In this document: positions 6,760 through 14,674 of the stretch, in pieces
Layout of the letters: every line of letters begins with the position of its first letter
How positions within the stretch are numbered: the first letter of the stretch is position 1
Source of the DNA: Pantoea phytobeneficialis
GTDB lineage: Bacteria > Pseudomonadota > Gammaproteobacteria > Enterobacterales > Enterobacteriaceae
Assembly: GCF_009728735.1 (NCBI RefSeq)
Contig: NZ_CP024636.1
Span: forward strand, 3,493,281-3,537,414
Reading direction: 5' to 3'
DNA length: 44,134 nucleotides
Notes under the pieces: generated by a model
What the model saw: the letters and a program-made list of their open reading frames with translations, nothing else
What the model was told of the DNA's origin: nothing
Databases searched by the model: none
Translations under genes and position numbers: made by a program

Positions 6760-7791
6760 ATGAGCAACATGAAAGTGACGGCCTCCCAGGCCACCGAGCA
6801 GACTTCGTTTTTCGGCAACTTGCGTCACAAGCTGCCCAAAGACACCGGTATTTTTGTTGTTATGCTGGGCATTGCCCTGATTTTCGAAATTGCGGGTTGG
6901 TATGTGCGTGACCAATCCTTCCTGCTGAACACTAACCGTCTGGTCCTGATTGTATTGCAGGTGGCGATTATCGGTATCATCGCGGTTGGGGTGACTCAGG
7001 TCATCATTACCACCGGTATCGACCTCTCCTCAGGGTCGGTAATCGCCCTGACGGCGGTGGTGGCGGCCAGTCTGGCGCAAACCTCCGATAGCCTGTCGCC
7101 GATGTATCCTTCGCTGGTGAACCTGCCTGCTGCGATTCCGATTGTCGCGGGGATTGGGGTAGGGCTGCTGTGTGGTCTGGTCAACGGGGTGCTGATTACC
7201 CGCACAGGTATCCCGCCGTTTATTGCTACGCTCGGGATGATGGTGTCTGCTCGTGGTCTGGCGCAGTACTACACCCAGGGCAACCCAATCAGTTTCCTGT
7301 CGGATGGCTTTACCTCAATTGGCCAGGGCGCAATGCCGGTTATCATCTTCCTGGTGGTAGCGTTCCTGTTCCATATCGCGCTGAAACATACCCGCTACGG
7401 CAAATATGTCTACGCGATTGGCGGCAACATGACTTCCGCCAAAGTGTCAGGCATCAACGTGAATAAGTACCTGATCATCGTCTACACCATTGCCGGGGCA
7501 CTTTCTGGCCTGGCCGGGGTGGTACTGGCGGCGCGCGTCAGCAGTGGGCAATCCAGTATGGGCCTTGCTTACGAACTGGATGCCATCGCCGCAGCCGTTA
7601 TCGGCGGTAGCAGCCTGATGGGGGGGGTGGGACGTATTACCGGCACCCTGATCGGTGCGGTGATCCTCGGTCTGATTAAAAGTGGCTTTACCTTCGTCGG
7701 TGTGGACGCCTACGTGCAAGACATTATTAAAGGGATCATCATCGTTGCGGCAGTGTCCATCGACATGCATCGTAACCGTAAGAAACGCTAA
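6760..7791 (+). CDS. CUT2 sugar ABC transporter permease (RbsC-like)
   Basis: A 343-aa inner-membrane protein with 8-10 predicted helices that forms the sugar channel with the ATPase. Start ATG 6760 is chosen because it is 14 bp after the ATPase stop, and the track's GTG 6742 would overlap that gene. BPD_transp_2 features are visible: GIIAVGVTQVIITTGIDLSSG (regular RbsC motif), the IPPFIATLGMM loop, YAIGGN, and AAAVIGGSSLMGGVGRITGT near the C-terminus. The N-terminal 35 residues are a hydrophilic lead before the first helix (FVVMLGIALIFEIAGWYV). Last gene of the operon; hairpins at 7809-7835 and 7885-7930 follow. Confidence 0.92.
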   Translation: MSNMKVTASQATEQTSFFGNLRHKLPKDTGIFVVMLGIALIFEIAGWYVRDQSFLLNTNRLVLIVLQVAIIGIIAVGVTQVIITTGIDLSSGSVIALTAVVAASLAQTSDSLSPMYPSLVNLPAAIPIVAGIGVGLLCGLVNGVLITRTGIPPFIATLGMMVSARGLAQYYTQGNPISFLSDGFTSIGQGAMPVIIFLVVAFLFHIALKHTRYGKYVYAIGGNMTSAKVSGINVNKYLIIVYTIAGALSGLAGVVLAARVSSGQSSMGLAYELDAIAAAVIGGSSLMGGVGRITGTLIGAVILGLIKSGFTFVGVDAYVQDIIKGIIIVAAVSIDMHRNRKKR

Positions 7792-7808
7792 TGACCTTCT
7801 GAGTAAAT

Positions 7809-7835
7809 CAGGCTACTGCCTTGCACGGTAGCCTG
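7809..7835 (+). other. Hairpin after the sugar ABC operon
   Basis: CAGGCTAC ... GTAGCCTG, an 8-bp perfect stem with an 11-base loop, 17 bp after the permease stop. No T-run follows, so it may protect the mRNA end or pause polymerase; the full terminator is downstream. Confidence 0.6.
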
Positions 7836-7884
7836 TGCGCCAGTACCAGGAAATCCAGTCTCCACGCGTAGTTGCGTGATATCC

Positions 7885-7930
7885 ATGACCCGACCTGCAC
7901 CAATGGTGCACGTCGGGTCATCACTTTTTT
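7885..7930 (+). terminator. Strong palindromic terminator; its tip contains an NtrC-box-like sequence
   Basis: The arms ATGACCCGAC and GTCGGGTCAT are extended by TGCACC / GGTGCA around a short AAT loop, followed by CACTTTTTTG. This is a near-perfect 37-bp palindrome with a T-run and should end the sugar ABC transcript. Its centre TGCACCAATGGTGCA (7896-7910) differs from the NtrC box TGCACCA-N3-TGGTGCA only in a spacing shortened by two bases, so a second role as a weak NtrC site is possible. Confidence 0.82.
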
Positions 7931-7951
7931 GCACATCTGCCTCGCATTTTC

Positions 7952-7968
7952 TGCACCGTAATGGTGCA
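7952..7968. promoter_or_regulatory. NtrC (GlnG) binding box upstream of nac
   Basis: TGCACCGTAATGGTGCA matches the NtrC consensus TGCACCA-N3-TGGTGCA at 13 of its 14 fixed positions. Its centre (7960) is about 160 bp before the transcription start predicted from the sigma-54 promoter at 8097-8114. NtrC enhancer sites of nac genes lie at a similar distance (about -150 in Klebsiella, from memory). Confidence 0.85.
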
Positions 7969-8096
7969 TTCAGCGCAATCTTTCAACAATCCGTGCCATG
8001 CCCTGCGCTTATTAACCCTTATGGGGTAATCAGAAACGCTTATTTTCCGCGCCGTTAGGAAAAATCTGGTAAAGCTTTTTTGTGAACTGATAAAAC

Positions 8097-8114
8097 CTGG
8101 CCTGCATATTGCAA
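8097..8114 (+). promoter_or_regulatory. Sigma-54 (-24/-12) promoter of nac
   Basis: CTGGCCTGCATATTGCAA has the invariant GG (8099-8100) and GC (8111-8112) exactly ten bases apart and a TTGCA -12 element. Transcription should start near 8124, about 65 bp before the nac ATG. With the NtrC box at 7952-7968 this predicts that nac is switched on under nitrogen limitation, as known in E. coli and Klebsiella. Confidence 0.88.
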
Positions 8115-8188
8115 TCTTTATGACACAAGCCAGCAGGCTAAGAGCTCCAATTATAATTGGGCATTCGGGGATCCGTTACGGAGGCAAA

Positions 8189-9106
8189 ATGAACTTAAGA
8201 CGACTGAAATACTTTGTAAAAATCGTCGATATCGGCAGCCTGACTCAGGCAGCAGAAGTGTTGCATATTGCGCAGCCCGCGCTTAGCCAGCAGGTTGCTA
8301 CGCTGGAGAATGAACTTGATCAGCAACTGCTGATCCGCACCAAGCGTGGTGTGACGCCGACGGAAGCCGGTAAAATTCTTTATGCCCACGCTCGCACCAT
8401 CCTGCGCCAGTGTGAACAGGCACAGACGGCGGTGATCAATGCTGGTCAGGCGCTGAATGGTCAGGTTTCGATTGGTCTGGCGCCGGGAACCGCAGCGTCG
8501 TCGCTGACCATGCCGCTGCTGCAAACCGTCCGCGAGCAGTACCCGGATGTGCTGGTGTATCTGCACGAGAACAGCGGTACGTCGCTGAATGAAAAAGTGA
8601 TGAACGGTCAGTTGGATATGGCGGTGCTGTATGACCGTGCACCGACTGCGGGCATCAACAGCATTCCGCTGATGAAAGAAGAACTCTACCTGGTCGGTGC
8701 TACTGACTGTCCGGGAGCAACTGTTGATTTGGCCGATGTGGCACAGATGAATCTGTTCCTGCCACGCGACTACAGCGCCGTGCGTAAACGCGTGGATGAA
8801 GCCTTCTCCCTGCGTCGCCTGAGTGCACGTATTATTGGTGAAATCGAATCGATTTCGACGCTGACCGCAGCGGTATCCAGCGGGATGGGTGTGACCGTGC
8901 TGCCGGAATCTGCGGCGCGTGCGTTGGTGAGTTCCACTCATGCGTGGATGGCGCGTATCAATAGCCCATCTCTGAACCTGCCGCTGTCGCTGAACGTGTC
9001 GGCGCGCCTGCCACTCTCTCCGTCGGCTCAGGCGGTGAAGAATATCCTGCTGTCGCTGCTGAACAAGCCGATGGTGGAAGATCGTGAACTGATGCTGGTG
9101 AGCTGA
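8189..9106 (+). CDS. nac: Nac, LysR-type nitrogen assimilation control regulator
   Basis: A 305-aa LysR-type regulator that links sigma-54/NtrC nitrogen starvation to sigma-70 promoters. Residues 1-60 hold the winged helix-turn-helix (MNLRRLKYFVKIVDIGSLTQ, then AAEVLHIAQPALSQQVATLE). The effector domain (about 90-300) keeps the Nac stretches VSIGLAPGTAASS, YLHENSG, NLFLPRDYSA and GMGVTVLPESAA, and the protein ends in LVS as in E. coli Nac. ATG 8189 has GGAGG five bases upstream; the upstream in-frame ATG 8120 lies at the predicted transcription start and is not used. An NtrC box and a sigma-54 promoter lie directly upstream, which fixes the identity. cbl follows, as in E. coli. Confidence 0.96.
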   Translation: MNLRRLKYFVKIVDIGSLTQAAEVLHIAQPALSQQVATLENELDQQLLIRTKRGVTPTEAGKILYAHARTILRQCEQAQTAVINAGQALNGQVSIGLAPGTAASSLTMPLLQTVREQYPDVLVYLHENSGTSLNEKVMNGQLDMAVLYDRAPTAGINSIPLMKEELYLVGATDCPGATVDLADVAQMNLFLPRDYSAVRKRVDEAFSLRRLSARIIGEIESISTLTAAVSSGMGVTVLPESAARALVSSTHAWMARINSPSLNLPLSLNVSARLPLSPSAQAVKNILLSLLNKPMVEDRELMLVS

Positions 9107-9119
9107 TAGCGGCTGGATT

Positions 9120-9440
9120 CGTGCCGGTTTCGTTCGCCTTGGGCTGATGTAGTTGCAGTTCGCCGGTGCGGCGACCGAGCAAAGGGTGCCTGGCCGCACC
9201 CTTTGCAATCCCAGGCCTTGCGCCAGCCTCTTTTTTTGCGCGATCAATCGCGCCGCTACAATTCAACACCGCCTTTCACCGCTGCACGACGTTAACTTCG
9301 CTGTCATATCATCATTGCTGCCTGCGCGATCAAGCGCGCCGCTACGAGTAATGTGCTGCCATTTGTAGCGGCGCGATTGATCGCGCAATTAAGCAAGCAG
9401 CAGGCTTTCAGGCGGTGGGTGGGTGGAACCTTCTTGAACC
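9120..9440. repeat. Composite intergenic repeat, copy A (about 320 bp)
   Basis: The 456 bp between nac and cbl are filled by a mosaic repeat with a second copy at 27869-28258. Order of parts: a conserved lead GTGCCGGTTTCGTTCGCCTT, a strong hairpin AAAGGGTGC-ctggcc-GCACCCTTT (9181-9204), a REP unit (9238-9259), a spacer, two facing REP units (9324-9345 and 9365-9386), then AGGCGGTGGG. REP units in this copy read GATCAATC or GATCAAGC instead of GATAAATC. The hairpin could act as a bidirectional stop for nac. Confidence 0.85.
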
Positions 9441-9562
9441 AACCTGTCTCCCTCCAATCCCCTTATTACTATTCCGCATAACAAACCGTTTTTAATTATT
9501 TGTTGTGCTGCCAGCAACTTCATAACATGGAAGAAACAGGGCAGGAATCAGGAGAAAAGGGT

Positions 9563-10522
9563 GTGAATTTCCAGCAACTTAAAATTATACGCGAAGCAGC
9601 CCGTTGCGAGTTCAACCTGACAGAGGTCGCCAATACGCTCTTTACCTCACAATCCGGGGTAAGTCGCCATATACGCGATTTGGAAGATGAGCTGGGCGTT
9701 GAAATTTTCATCCGCCGTGGCAAACGTCTGCTGGGGATGACGGAACCCGGCAAAGCATTGCTGACCATTGCTGAACGCATCCTCGATGAAGCGGGTAAAG
9801 TGCGCCGCCTCGCGGATGTGTTTACCAATGAAACCAGCGGGGTGCTGACCATCGCCACCACCCACACGCAGGCGCGTTATAGCCTGCCACGGGTGATTAA
9901 AGCGTTTCGTCAACTCTATCCCAATGTGCGGCTGGAGCTGAACCAGGGATCGCCGCAGGAAATTGTGGCGATGTTGCTGGCGGGTGAAGCGGATATCGGC
10001 ATCGCCAGTGAGCAACTGGTGAACAACGCCAGTCTGGCGGCTTTTCCGTGGTTTAGCTGGCATCACTCGCTGCTGGTGCCGCACGATCATGAATTGTTGC
10101 AGAGCGAGCCGGTGTCGCTGGGACAACTAAATCGTTATCCGCTGATCACCTATCGGCAGGGCATCACTGGCCGTTCGCGTGTTGACCGGGCCTTCCAGGC
10201 CGCCGGATTAAAGCCAGACATCGTGCTCAGCGCACAGGATTCTGATGTGGTGAAAACCTATGTCGAACTGGGGCTGGGCGTCGGTATTCTCGCTGACCAG
10301 GCTTGCGACATCTATGATGGCGAAGACCTGGTGAAAATCGATGCACATCATCTGTTCGATGCCAACACCGTATGGCTCGGCCTGAAGCGCGGCCAGCTGC
10401 AACGTAACTATGTCTGGCAGTTCCTCGAACTGTGTAACGCCAACCTGTCGCTGGAAGAGATCAAACGTCAGGCGCTCTCCTACGAAACCGGCGACGAACC
10501 GGCAATCGATTTCCAGATCTAA
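9563..10522 (+). CDS. cbl: Cbl, CysB-like LysR regulator of sulfur-source genes
   Basis: A 319-aa CysB-family LysR regulator; E. coli Cbl (316 aa) activates ssu and tau genes for sulfonate sulfur use when sulfate is scarce. The start is GTG 9563 (AAAAGGG upstream), because MNFQQLKIIREAAR is exactly the E. coli N-terminus. The upstream frame from 9500 gives an unrelated 21-residue lead. The HTH reads NLTEVANTLFTSQSGVSRHI; the ligand domain keeps GVLTIATTHTQARYSLP, YRQGITGRSR, SAQDSDVVKTYVELGLGVGI and FDANTVWLGLKRGQLQRNYV, near-identical to Cbl. It follows nac on the same strand, the conserved order. Confidence 0.95.
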   Translation: MNFQQLKIIREAARCEFNLTEVANTLFTSQSGVSRHIRDLEDELGVEIFIRRGKRLLGMTEPGKALLTIAERILDEAGKVRRLADVFTNETSGVLTIATTHTQARYSLPRVIKAFRQLYPNVRLELNQGSPQEIVAMLLAGEADIGIASEQLVNNASLAAFPWFSWHHSLLVPHDHELLQSEPVSLGQLNRYPLITYRQGITGRSRVDRAFQAAGLKPDIVLSAQDSDVVKTYVELGLGVGILADQACDIYDGEDLVKIDAHHLFDANTVWLGLKRGQLQRNYVWQFLELCNANLSLEEIKRQALSYETGDEPAIDFQI

Positions 10523-10671
10523 TCCCCCCTGCGCGGCCCATCCGGGCCGCACAGCATAAAATTTCTTTTCCCGTCGCAAAACGCGTACCTGTGTTATTTC
10601 CCCGTCGCAGAAAAACATCCTGCGCTGTGCCGCCGCGTTACAGTGAAATGACACAGACACAGGGGAAAAGC

Positions 10672-12129
10672 ATGTCGCGTATTCAACTGAAAGATGCGGA
10701 ATTACTGCGCCAGCAGGCGTTATTTGGCGGTCGCTGGCAGGATGCGCTGGCAGGGGCAACGCTGCCGGTGATTGATCCTGCAACCCAGGAAACGCTGGCC
10801 ACCATTCCGGCATTGGGTGCCGCCGAAACCGAGCAGGCGATAGATTATGCCGAGTCAGTGCGTATCAGCTGGGGCAAGACCCCGAACGCGACCCGTGCGG
10901 CGCTGCTGGAAAAGTGGCATCAGCTGATTCTGGACAACGCCGATGACCTGGCCATCATCATGACCGCTGAGCAGGGCAAACCGCTGGCCGAAGCCAAAGG
11001 CGAAGTGTTGTACGGTGCCAGCTTTGTCAAATGGTTTGCCGAAGAGGCGCGGCGTATCTATGGCGACACCATCCCGGCCCCCAGCGAAGATCGCCGCATT
11101 CTGGTGCTGAAGCAGCCAGTCGGGGTGGCGGCGGCGATTACGCCGTGGAACTTCCCGATTGCGATGATCACCCGCAAAGTGGCCCCGGCGCTGGCCGCAG
11201 GTTGCCCGATTATCGTGAAACCTTCCGAACTGACACCGCTTTCGGCGCTGGCACTGGCGGTACTGGCGGAGCGCGCCGGATTCCCGAGTGGGGCACTTCA
11301 GGTGTTGACCGGACTGCCAACTGAAATCGGCAGCACGCTGACTGCCAGCCGCACGGTGCGCAAAATCTCCTTTACCGGCTCTACCCGCGTCGGGCAATTG
11401 CTGATGCAGCAAAGTGCCGACAGCATCAAACGCCTGAGTCTCGAACTGGGTGGTAACGCGCCGCTGATCATCTTTGATGATGCTGATTTAGACATCGCGG
11501 TGGCCGGAGTGATGGCGAGTAAGTTCCGCAATGCCGGACAGACCTGCGTGTGCGCCAACCGCATTCTGGTTCAACGCGGCATCTATGAACGCTTTAGCGC
11601 GCGCTTGTTGGATGCCGTGGCGACCCTGAAAGTCGGAGACGGTTTTGATGCGCAAAGTACCATCGGCCCGTTGATCAACGATCGCGCCGTCGAGAAGGTG
11701 AACAGCCATATTGATGATGCGCTTAGCCAGGGGGCCACGCTGCTCAGTGGCGGTATCAGCCAGCCCAACGGCACCTTTGTGCAGCCGACGGTGTTAGGCA
11801 ATGTGACCAACAAGATGCGTATTGCTCATGAAGAAACCTTTGGCCCGGTAGCGCCGCTGTTTATGTTTGACGACGAGCAGGAAGCAATCGCTATGGCGAA
11901 TGATACGCCTTATGGGTTGGGTGCTTATTTCTTCACCGAAAATATTCGCCGCGCCTGGCGTGTTGCCGAGTCGCTGGAATTTGGCATGGTAGGATTTAAT
12001 ACCGGCGCGATTTCATTAGATGCGGCACCTTTCGGCGGAATTAAATTATCCGGATTAGGGCGTGAAGGTTCTCGTTACGGAATTGAAGAGTATCTGGAGC
12101 AGAAAACTTTTCATATTGGCAGTCTCTGA
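10672..12129 (+). CDS. gabD: NAD(P)-dependent succinate-semialdehyde dehydrogenase, GabD type
   Basis: A 485-aa aldehyde dehydrogenase oxidising succinate (or glutarate) semialdehyde to the diacid, the last step of GABA-type catabolism; E. coli GabD has 482 aa. ATG 10672 follows AGGGGAAAAGC; the earlier ATG 10591 gives a non-family lead. Seen: NAD-site AAITPWNFPIAMITRK, FTGSTRVGQ, catalytic Glu in LELGGNAP, and nucleophile Cys292 in NAGQTCVCANR (the CVC pair is a GabD hallmark), then EETFGPVAP and the GREGSRYGIEEYLEQKT tail. It stands alone between cbl and a terminator. GabT is 14 kb downstream, not adjacent as in E. coli. The upstream 149 bp show no clear promoter. Confidence 0.9.
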   Translation: MSRIQLKDAELLRQQALFGGRWQDALAGATLPVIDPATQETLATIPALGAAETEQAIDYAESVRISWGKTPNATRAALLEKWHQLILDNADDLAIIMTAEQGKPLAEAKGEVLYGASFVKWFAEEARRIYGDTIPAPSEDRRILVLKQPVGVAAAITPWNFPIAMITRKVAPALAAGCPIIVKPSELTPLSALALAVLAERAGFPSGALQVLTGLPTEIGSTLTASRTVRKISFTGSTRVGQLLMQQSADSIKRLSLELGGNAPLIIFDDADLDIAVAGVMASKFRNAGQTCVCANRILVQRGIYERFSARLLDAVATLKVGDGFDAQSTIGPLINDRAVEKVNSHIDDALSQGATLLSGGISQPNGTFVQPTVLGNVTNKMRIAHEETFGPVAPLFMFDDEQEAIAMANDTPYGLGAYFFTENIRRAWRVAESLEFGMVGFNTGAISLDAAPFGGIKLSGLGREGSRYGIEEYLEQKTFHIGSL

Positions 12130-12154
12130 TTAGAAATTAACAAACGGTCAGCTC

Positions 12155-12190
12155 AACGCCTGTTACTTCCGGTAACAGGCGTTTTTTTAT
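12155..12190 (+). terminator. Rho-independent terminator after gabD
   Basis: Arms AACGCCTGTTAC and GTAACAGGCGTT around a TTCCG-type loop, followed by a T-run, 25 bp after the gabD stop. It isolates gabD from the next operon. Confidence 0.92.
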
Positions 12191-12233
12191 TTTGTGCGCA
12201 ATGTCATGTTTTTCCGGCTATTCGCCGTTTTAG

Positions 12234-12270
12234 TGCAAGTTTCATGCGCAGTGCACCAAAGAGATGCGCA
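12234..12270. promoter_or_regulatory. Two imperfect NtrC-type boxes
   Basis: TGCAAGTTTCATGCGCA (12234-12250) has the right 17-bp frame with intact TGCA ends, and TGCACCAAAGAGATGCGCA (12252-12270) has a perfect left half TGCACCA. Both lie about 145-180 bp above the start predicted for the sigma-54 promoter at 12387-12404, a normal enhancer distance. Each is weaker than the nac box, so another sigma-54 activator is also possible. Confidence 0.45.
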
Positions 12271-12386
12271 TAATTTGTGAGCTAAATCATCTGTTTAAAG
12301 CTTCGGCAATTCCGCAAAATTTCCCTCACCAATACGGCAGAAAATTTTTTTGGGCTGTTTTTTACGCATTATAATTTTTTGTCGGG

Positions 12387-12404
12387 CTGGCATACTTTCT
12401 GCAT
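12387..12404 (+). promoter_or_regulatory. Sigma-54 (-24/-12) promoter of the aldehyde dehydrogenase operon
   Basis: CTGGCATACTTTCTGCAT has GG (12389-12390) and GC (12401-12402) exactly ten bases apart, a good TGGCA -24 element and a TGCA -12 element. It starts transcription at about 12414, some 75 bp before ATG 12488. A ribosome site AAGGA lies at 12476-12480. The surrounding leader is A+T-rich and carries no gene. Confidence 0.78.
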
Positions 12405-12487
12405 TAGCTTATTAACAGCCCACATAAGTGCGGCGAGAAAGTTTAATTAGCACGCTAATGACGGGTGTAACAAATAAGGATTTTTCC

Positions 12488-13957
12488 ATGTTAAGTTTCG
12501 ACCCTGAAAAAGTTTTATTACCTGCCGGACATTATATTGATGGCCAGCACCAACATACGCAGGGCGCGTCTTTTGCGGTGAAGCGTCCGTCAGATGGCAA
12601 AGTCTATGCCACCCTGAGCGAAGCTACGGCAGAGGACGTGGATCGTGCGGTCACGATTGCGCATCGCGCCCTGACCGTCAGTGGCTGGCGTAGCTGCCCA
12701 CCGCGCGAACGTGGCAAGGTGTTACGCCGCTGGGCCGATCTGATTGAGAGCGATCTGCTGTTGGCGCAACTGGAAGCGCTCGGCTCCACCCGGCCAATCA
12801 GCGATGTGGTGCAGCACGAAATTCCGTTCACTGCTGAAGCCATCCGTTTCTACGCGGAGTGCGCCGACAAATACAGCGGTGACCTGTTCCCGACCCAAGA
12901 GCGCAGCCTCGGGATGCTGATCTCCGAACCTTATGGCGTGATCGGTGCCATCACGCCGTGGAATTTCCCGCTGTCGATGGCGTCATGGAAATGTGGCCCG
13001 GCGCTGGCGGCAGGAAATGCCGTGGTGCTGAAACCTTCAGAGCTGACGCCGTTCTCCACCGTGCGCATGGCCGAACTGGCGGTGCAGGCGGGCTTACCGG
13101 CAGGCATCCTCAACATCGTGCAGGGCAGCGGGGCCGTCACCGGCAGCGCGCTGGTCACACATCCTCTGGTACGCAAAGTCTCCTTTACCGGTTCCACCAT
13201 CACGGGTGCTCGCATCATGAGTGATGCGGCGCAGCATGGTATGAAGCCAGTGACCCTCGAGTTGGGTGGCAAAAGCCCGCAACTGGTGTTCGACGATGCG
13301 GGCGATATTGACGTACTGGCGCAACGTATTTTACGCGGCTTTACCGCCAACGGCGGCCAGGCCTGCGTGGCCGGTACACGCCTGATTGTGCAACGGGGTA
13401 TCGCTCAGCCGTTGCTGGATCGTCTGGTGGCGCTGTGTCAGCAACCGCGTCCGGGCGTGACCTGGCAGGATGACAGCCGCTATGCACCGCTGATTGATGA
13501 CCGTCAGGGGAAAAAAGTCGCCTCCGTGATTGCAGCGGCCAAAGCCGAAGGGGCGGAGGTGCTGGTGGGCGGTGAACGTTTTGCTGACACCGAAGACGGC
13601 TGGTTCTGGCAACCCACCTTGCTGTGCGGTGTGGCACCGAACAATCCGGCGGTGCAGCAGGAAATTTTTGGCCCAGTGCTCACCGTGCAGGAATTTGATG
13701 ACGAAGAAGAAGGGCTACAGCTGGCGGCGCATGAAACCTACGGCCTGTGCGCTGGGGTGCATACCCTGAGCCTGCCACGCGCCATGCGGGCCATGCGGGC
13801 GATTGAATCCGGCACCGTGTGGATCAACCGCTATGGCCGTTCCGGCGATTTTATTATCCCCACCGGCGGCTTCCTTGGCTCCGGCATTGGCAAAGATCTG
13901 GGGCGTCAGGCATTTCAGGCCTGTCAGCGTCAGAAAAGCGTATTAATCGATTTTTAA
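12488..13957 (+). CDS. Aldehyde dehydrogenase of the nitrogen catabolic operon
   Basis: A 489-aa NAD-dependent aldehyde dehydrogenase, related to but clearly different from the GabD paralogue upstream. Seen: AITPWNFPLSMASWK, SFTGSTITGARI, catalytic Glu in LELGGKSPQLVF, nucleophile Cys293 in NGGQACVAGTR, and EIFGPVLTVQEFDDEEE. ATG 12488 follows AAGGA; the upstream start at 12428 would fall just beyond the predicted transcription start. It probably oxidises the aldehyde made by the FAD oxidase at 14675, as PuuC does after PuuB (inference). It heads a five-to-seven-gene run with short gaps, driven by the sigma-54 promoter. Confidence 0.88.
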   Translation: MLSFDPEKVLLPAGHYIDGQHQHTQGASFAVKRPSDGKVYATLSEATAEDVDRAVTIAHRALTVSGWRSCPPRERGKVLRRWADLIESDLLLAQLEALGSTRPISDVVQHEIPFTAEAIRFYAECADKYSGDLFPTQERSLGMLISEPYGVIGAITPWNFPLSMASWKCGPALAAGNAVVLKPSELTPFSTVRMAELAVQAGLPAGILNIVQGSGAVTGSALVTHPLVRKVSFTGSTITGARIMSDAAQHGMKPVTLELGGKSPQLVFDDAGDIDVLAQRILRGFTANGGQACVAGTRLIVQRGIAQPLLDRLVALCQQPRPGVTWQDDSRYAPLIDDRQGKKVASVIAAAKAEGAEVLVGGERFADTEDGWFWQPTLLCGVAPNNPAVQQEIFGPVLTVQEFDDEEEGLQLAAHETYGLCAGVHTLSLPRAMRAMRAIESGTVWINRYGRSGDFIIPTGGFLGSGIGKDLGRQAFQACQRQKSVLIDF

Positions 13958-13988
13958 TTTCCGTATCAGACAACGACGAGGTCGCGTC

Positions 13989-14657
13989 ATGGCACTGTTT
14001 AAACCGAAATACATCACCTTTGATTGCTACGGCACCCTGATCAACTTCGATATGGCCGGTGCGGCTGAGCGTTGCTTCAAAGCGCGCGTCGCGCCAGAAG
14101 CGATGCAGGCCTTCACCACCGATTTCGCCCGTTATCGCATGGATGAAGTGCTGGGTGCGTGGAAGCCGTATTACGACGTGGTGAGCAATGCGCTGCAACG
14201 TACCTGCAAAAAATGGGGTGTGCAGTGGGACAAGGCCGACAGCGACTTTATCTACACCGACTGCGCCACCTGGGGACCGCATCCCGACGTCCCGGCTGGT
14301 CTGGCAAAAGTGGCACAGGAGTTTCCGCTGGTGCTGCTCTCCAACTCGATGAAAGACCTGCTGCCGCACCACATTCCGCGTCTCGGTGCGCCCATCCATA
14401 TGGCGATCACCGCAGAAGAAGTCGGTGCCTACAAGCCGCAGATGAAGGGCTTCGAATACATGCTGGAAAAACTCGATTGCCGTCCGGACGAGATCCTGCA
14501 CGTCTCCTCCAGCCTGCGTTATGACCTGATGACCTGCCATGACATGGGCATCACCAACAAAGTGTGGGTCAACCGTGGTCACGATCCGGCTAACCCGGCT
14601 TACGGCTACACCGAGATCAAAGATATCGGCGGTCTGCCCGCTGTGGTTGGACTCTAA
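13989..14657 (+). CDS. HAD-superfamily hydrolase, haloacid dehalogenase type II
   Basis: A 222-aa soluble HAD hydrolase. Motif I FDCYGTLINFD places the nucleophile at Asp12; motif II is LLSNSMKD; the motif III lysine is in GAYKPQMKGFEYML; then HVSSSLRYDLMTCHDMGI. The helical cap of about 70 residues after motif I fits the type II L-2-haloacid dehalogenase group, whose members hydrolyse C-halogen or related bonds at C2. The classical dehalogenase stretch SSNxxD is replaced by SSSLRYD, so true dehalogenase activity is uncertain; housekeeping hydrolysis of a pathway side product is as likely. GAGG lies at 13978-13981. It sits 31 bp after the dehydrogenase and 17 bp before the FAD oxidase. Confidence 0.82.
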   Translation: MALFKPKYITFDCYGTLINFDMAGAAERCFKARVAPEAMQAFTTDFARYRMDEVLGAWKPYYDVVSNALQRTCKKWGVQWDKADSDFIYTDCATWGPHPDVPAGLAKVAQEFPLVLLSNSMKDLLPHHIPRLGAPIHMAITAEEVGAYKPQMKGFEYMLEKLDCRPDEILHVSSSLRYDLMTCHDMGITNKVWVNRGHDPANPAYGYTEIKDIGGLPAVVGL

Positions 14658-14674
14658 GCCCGGAGGGCAGCGCA

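Noticed and set aside
7876..8058. 60-codon ORF before nac
   Set aside because: It covers the terminator palindrome and NtrC box; no ribosome site or family.
8195..9247. 350-codon minus-strand frame opposite nac
   Set aside because: Arg/His/Gln-rich shadow of a G+C-biased gene; nac itself is certain.
9153..9368. Short ORFs in the composite repeat (also at 27915)
   Set aside because: They recur only because the repeat does; they lack ribosome sites and cross REP units.
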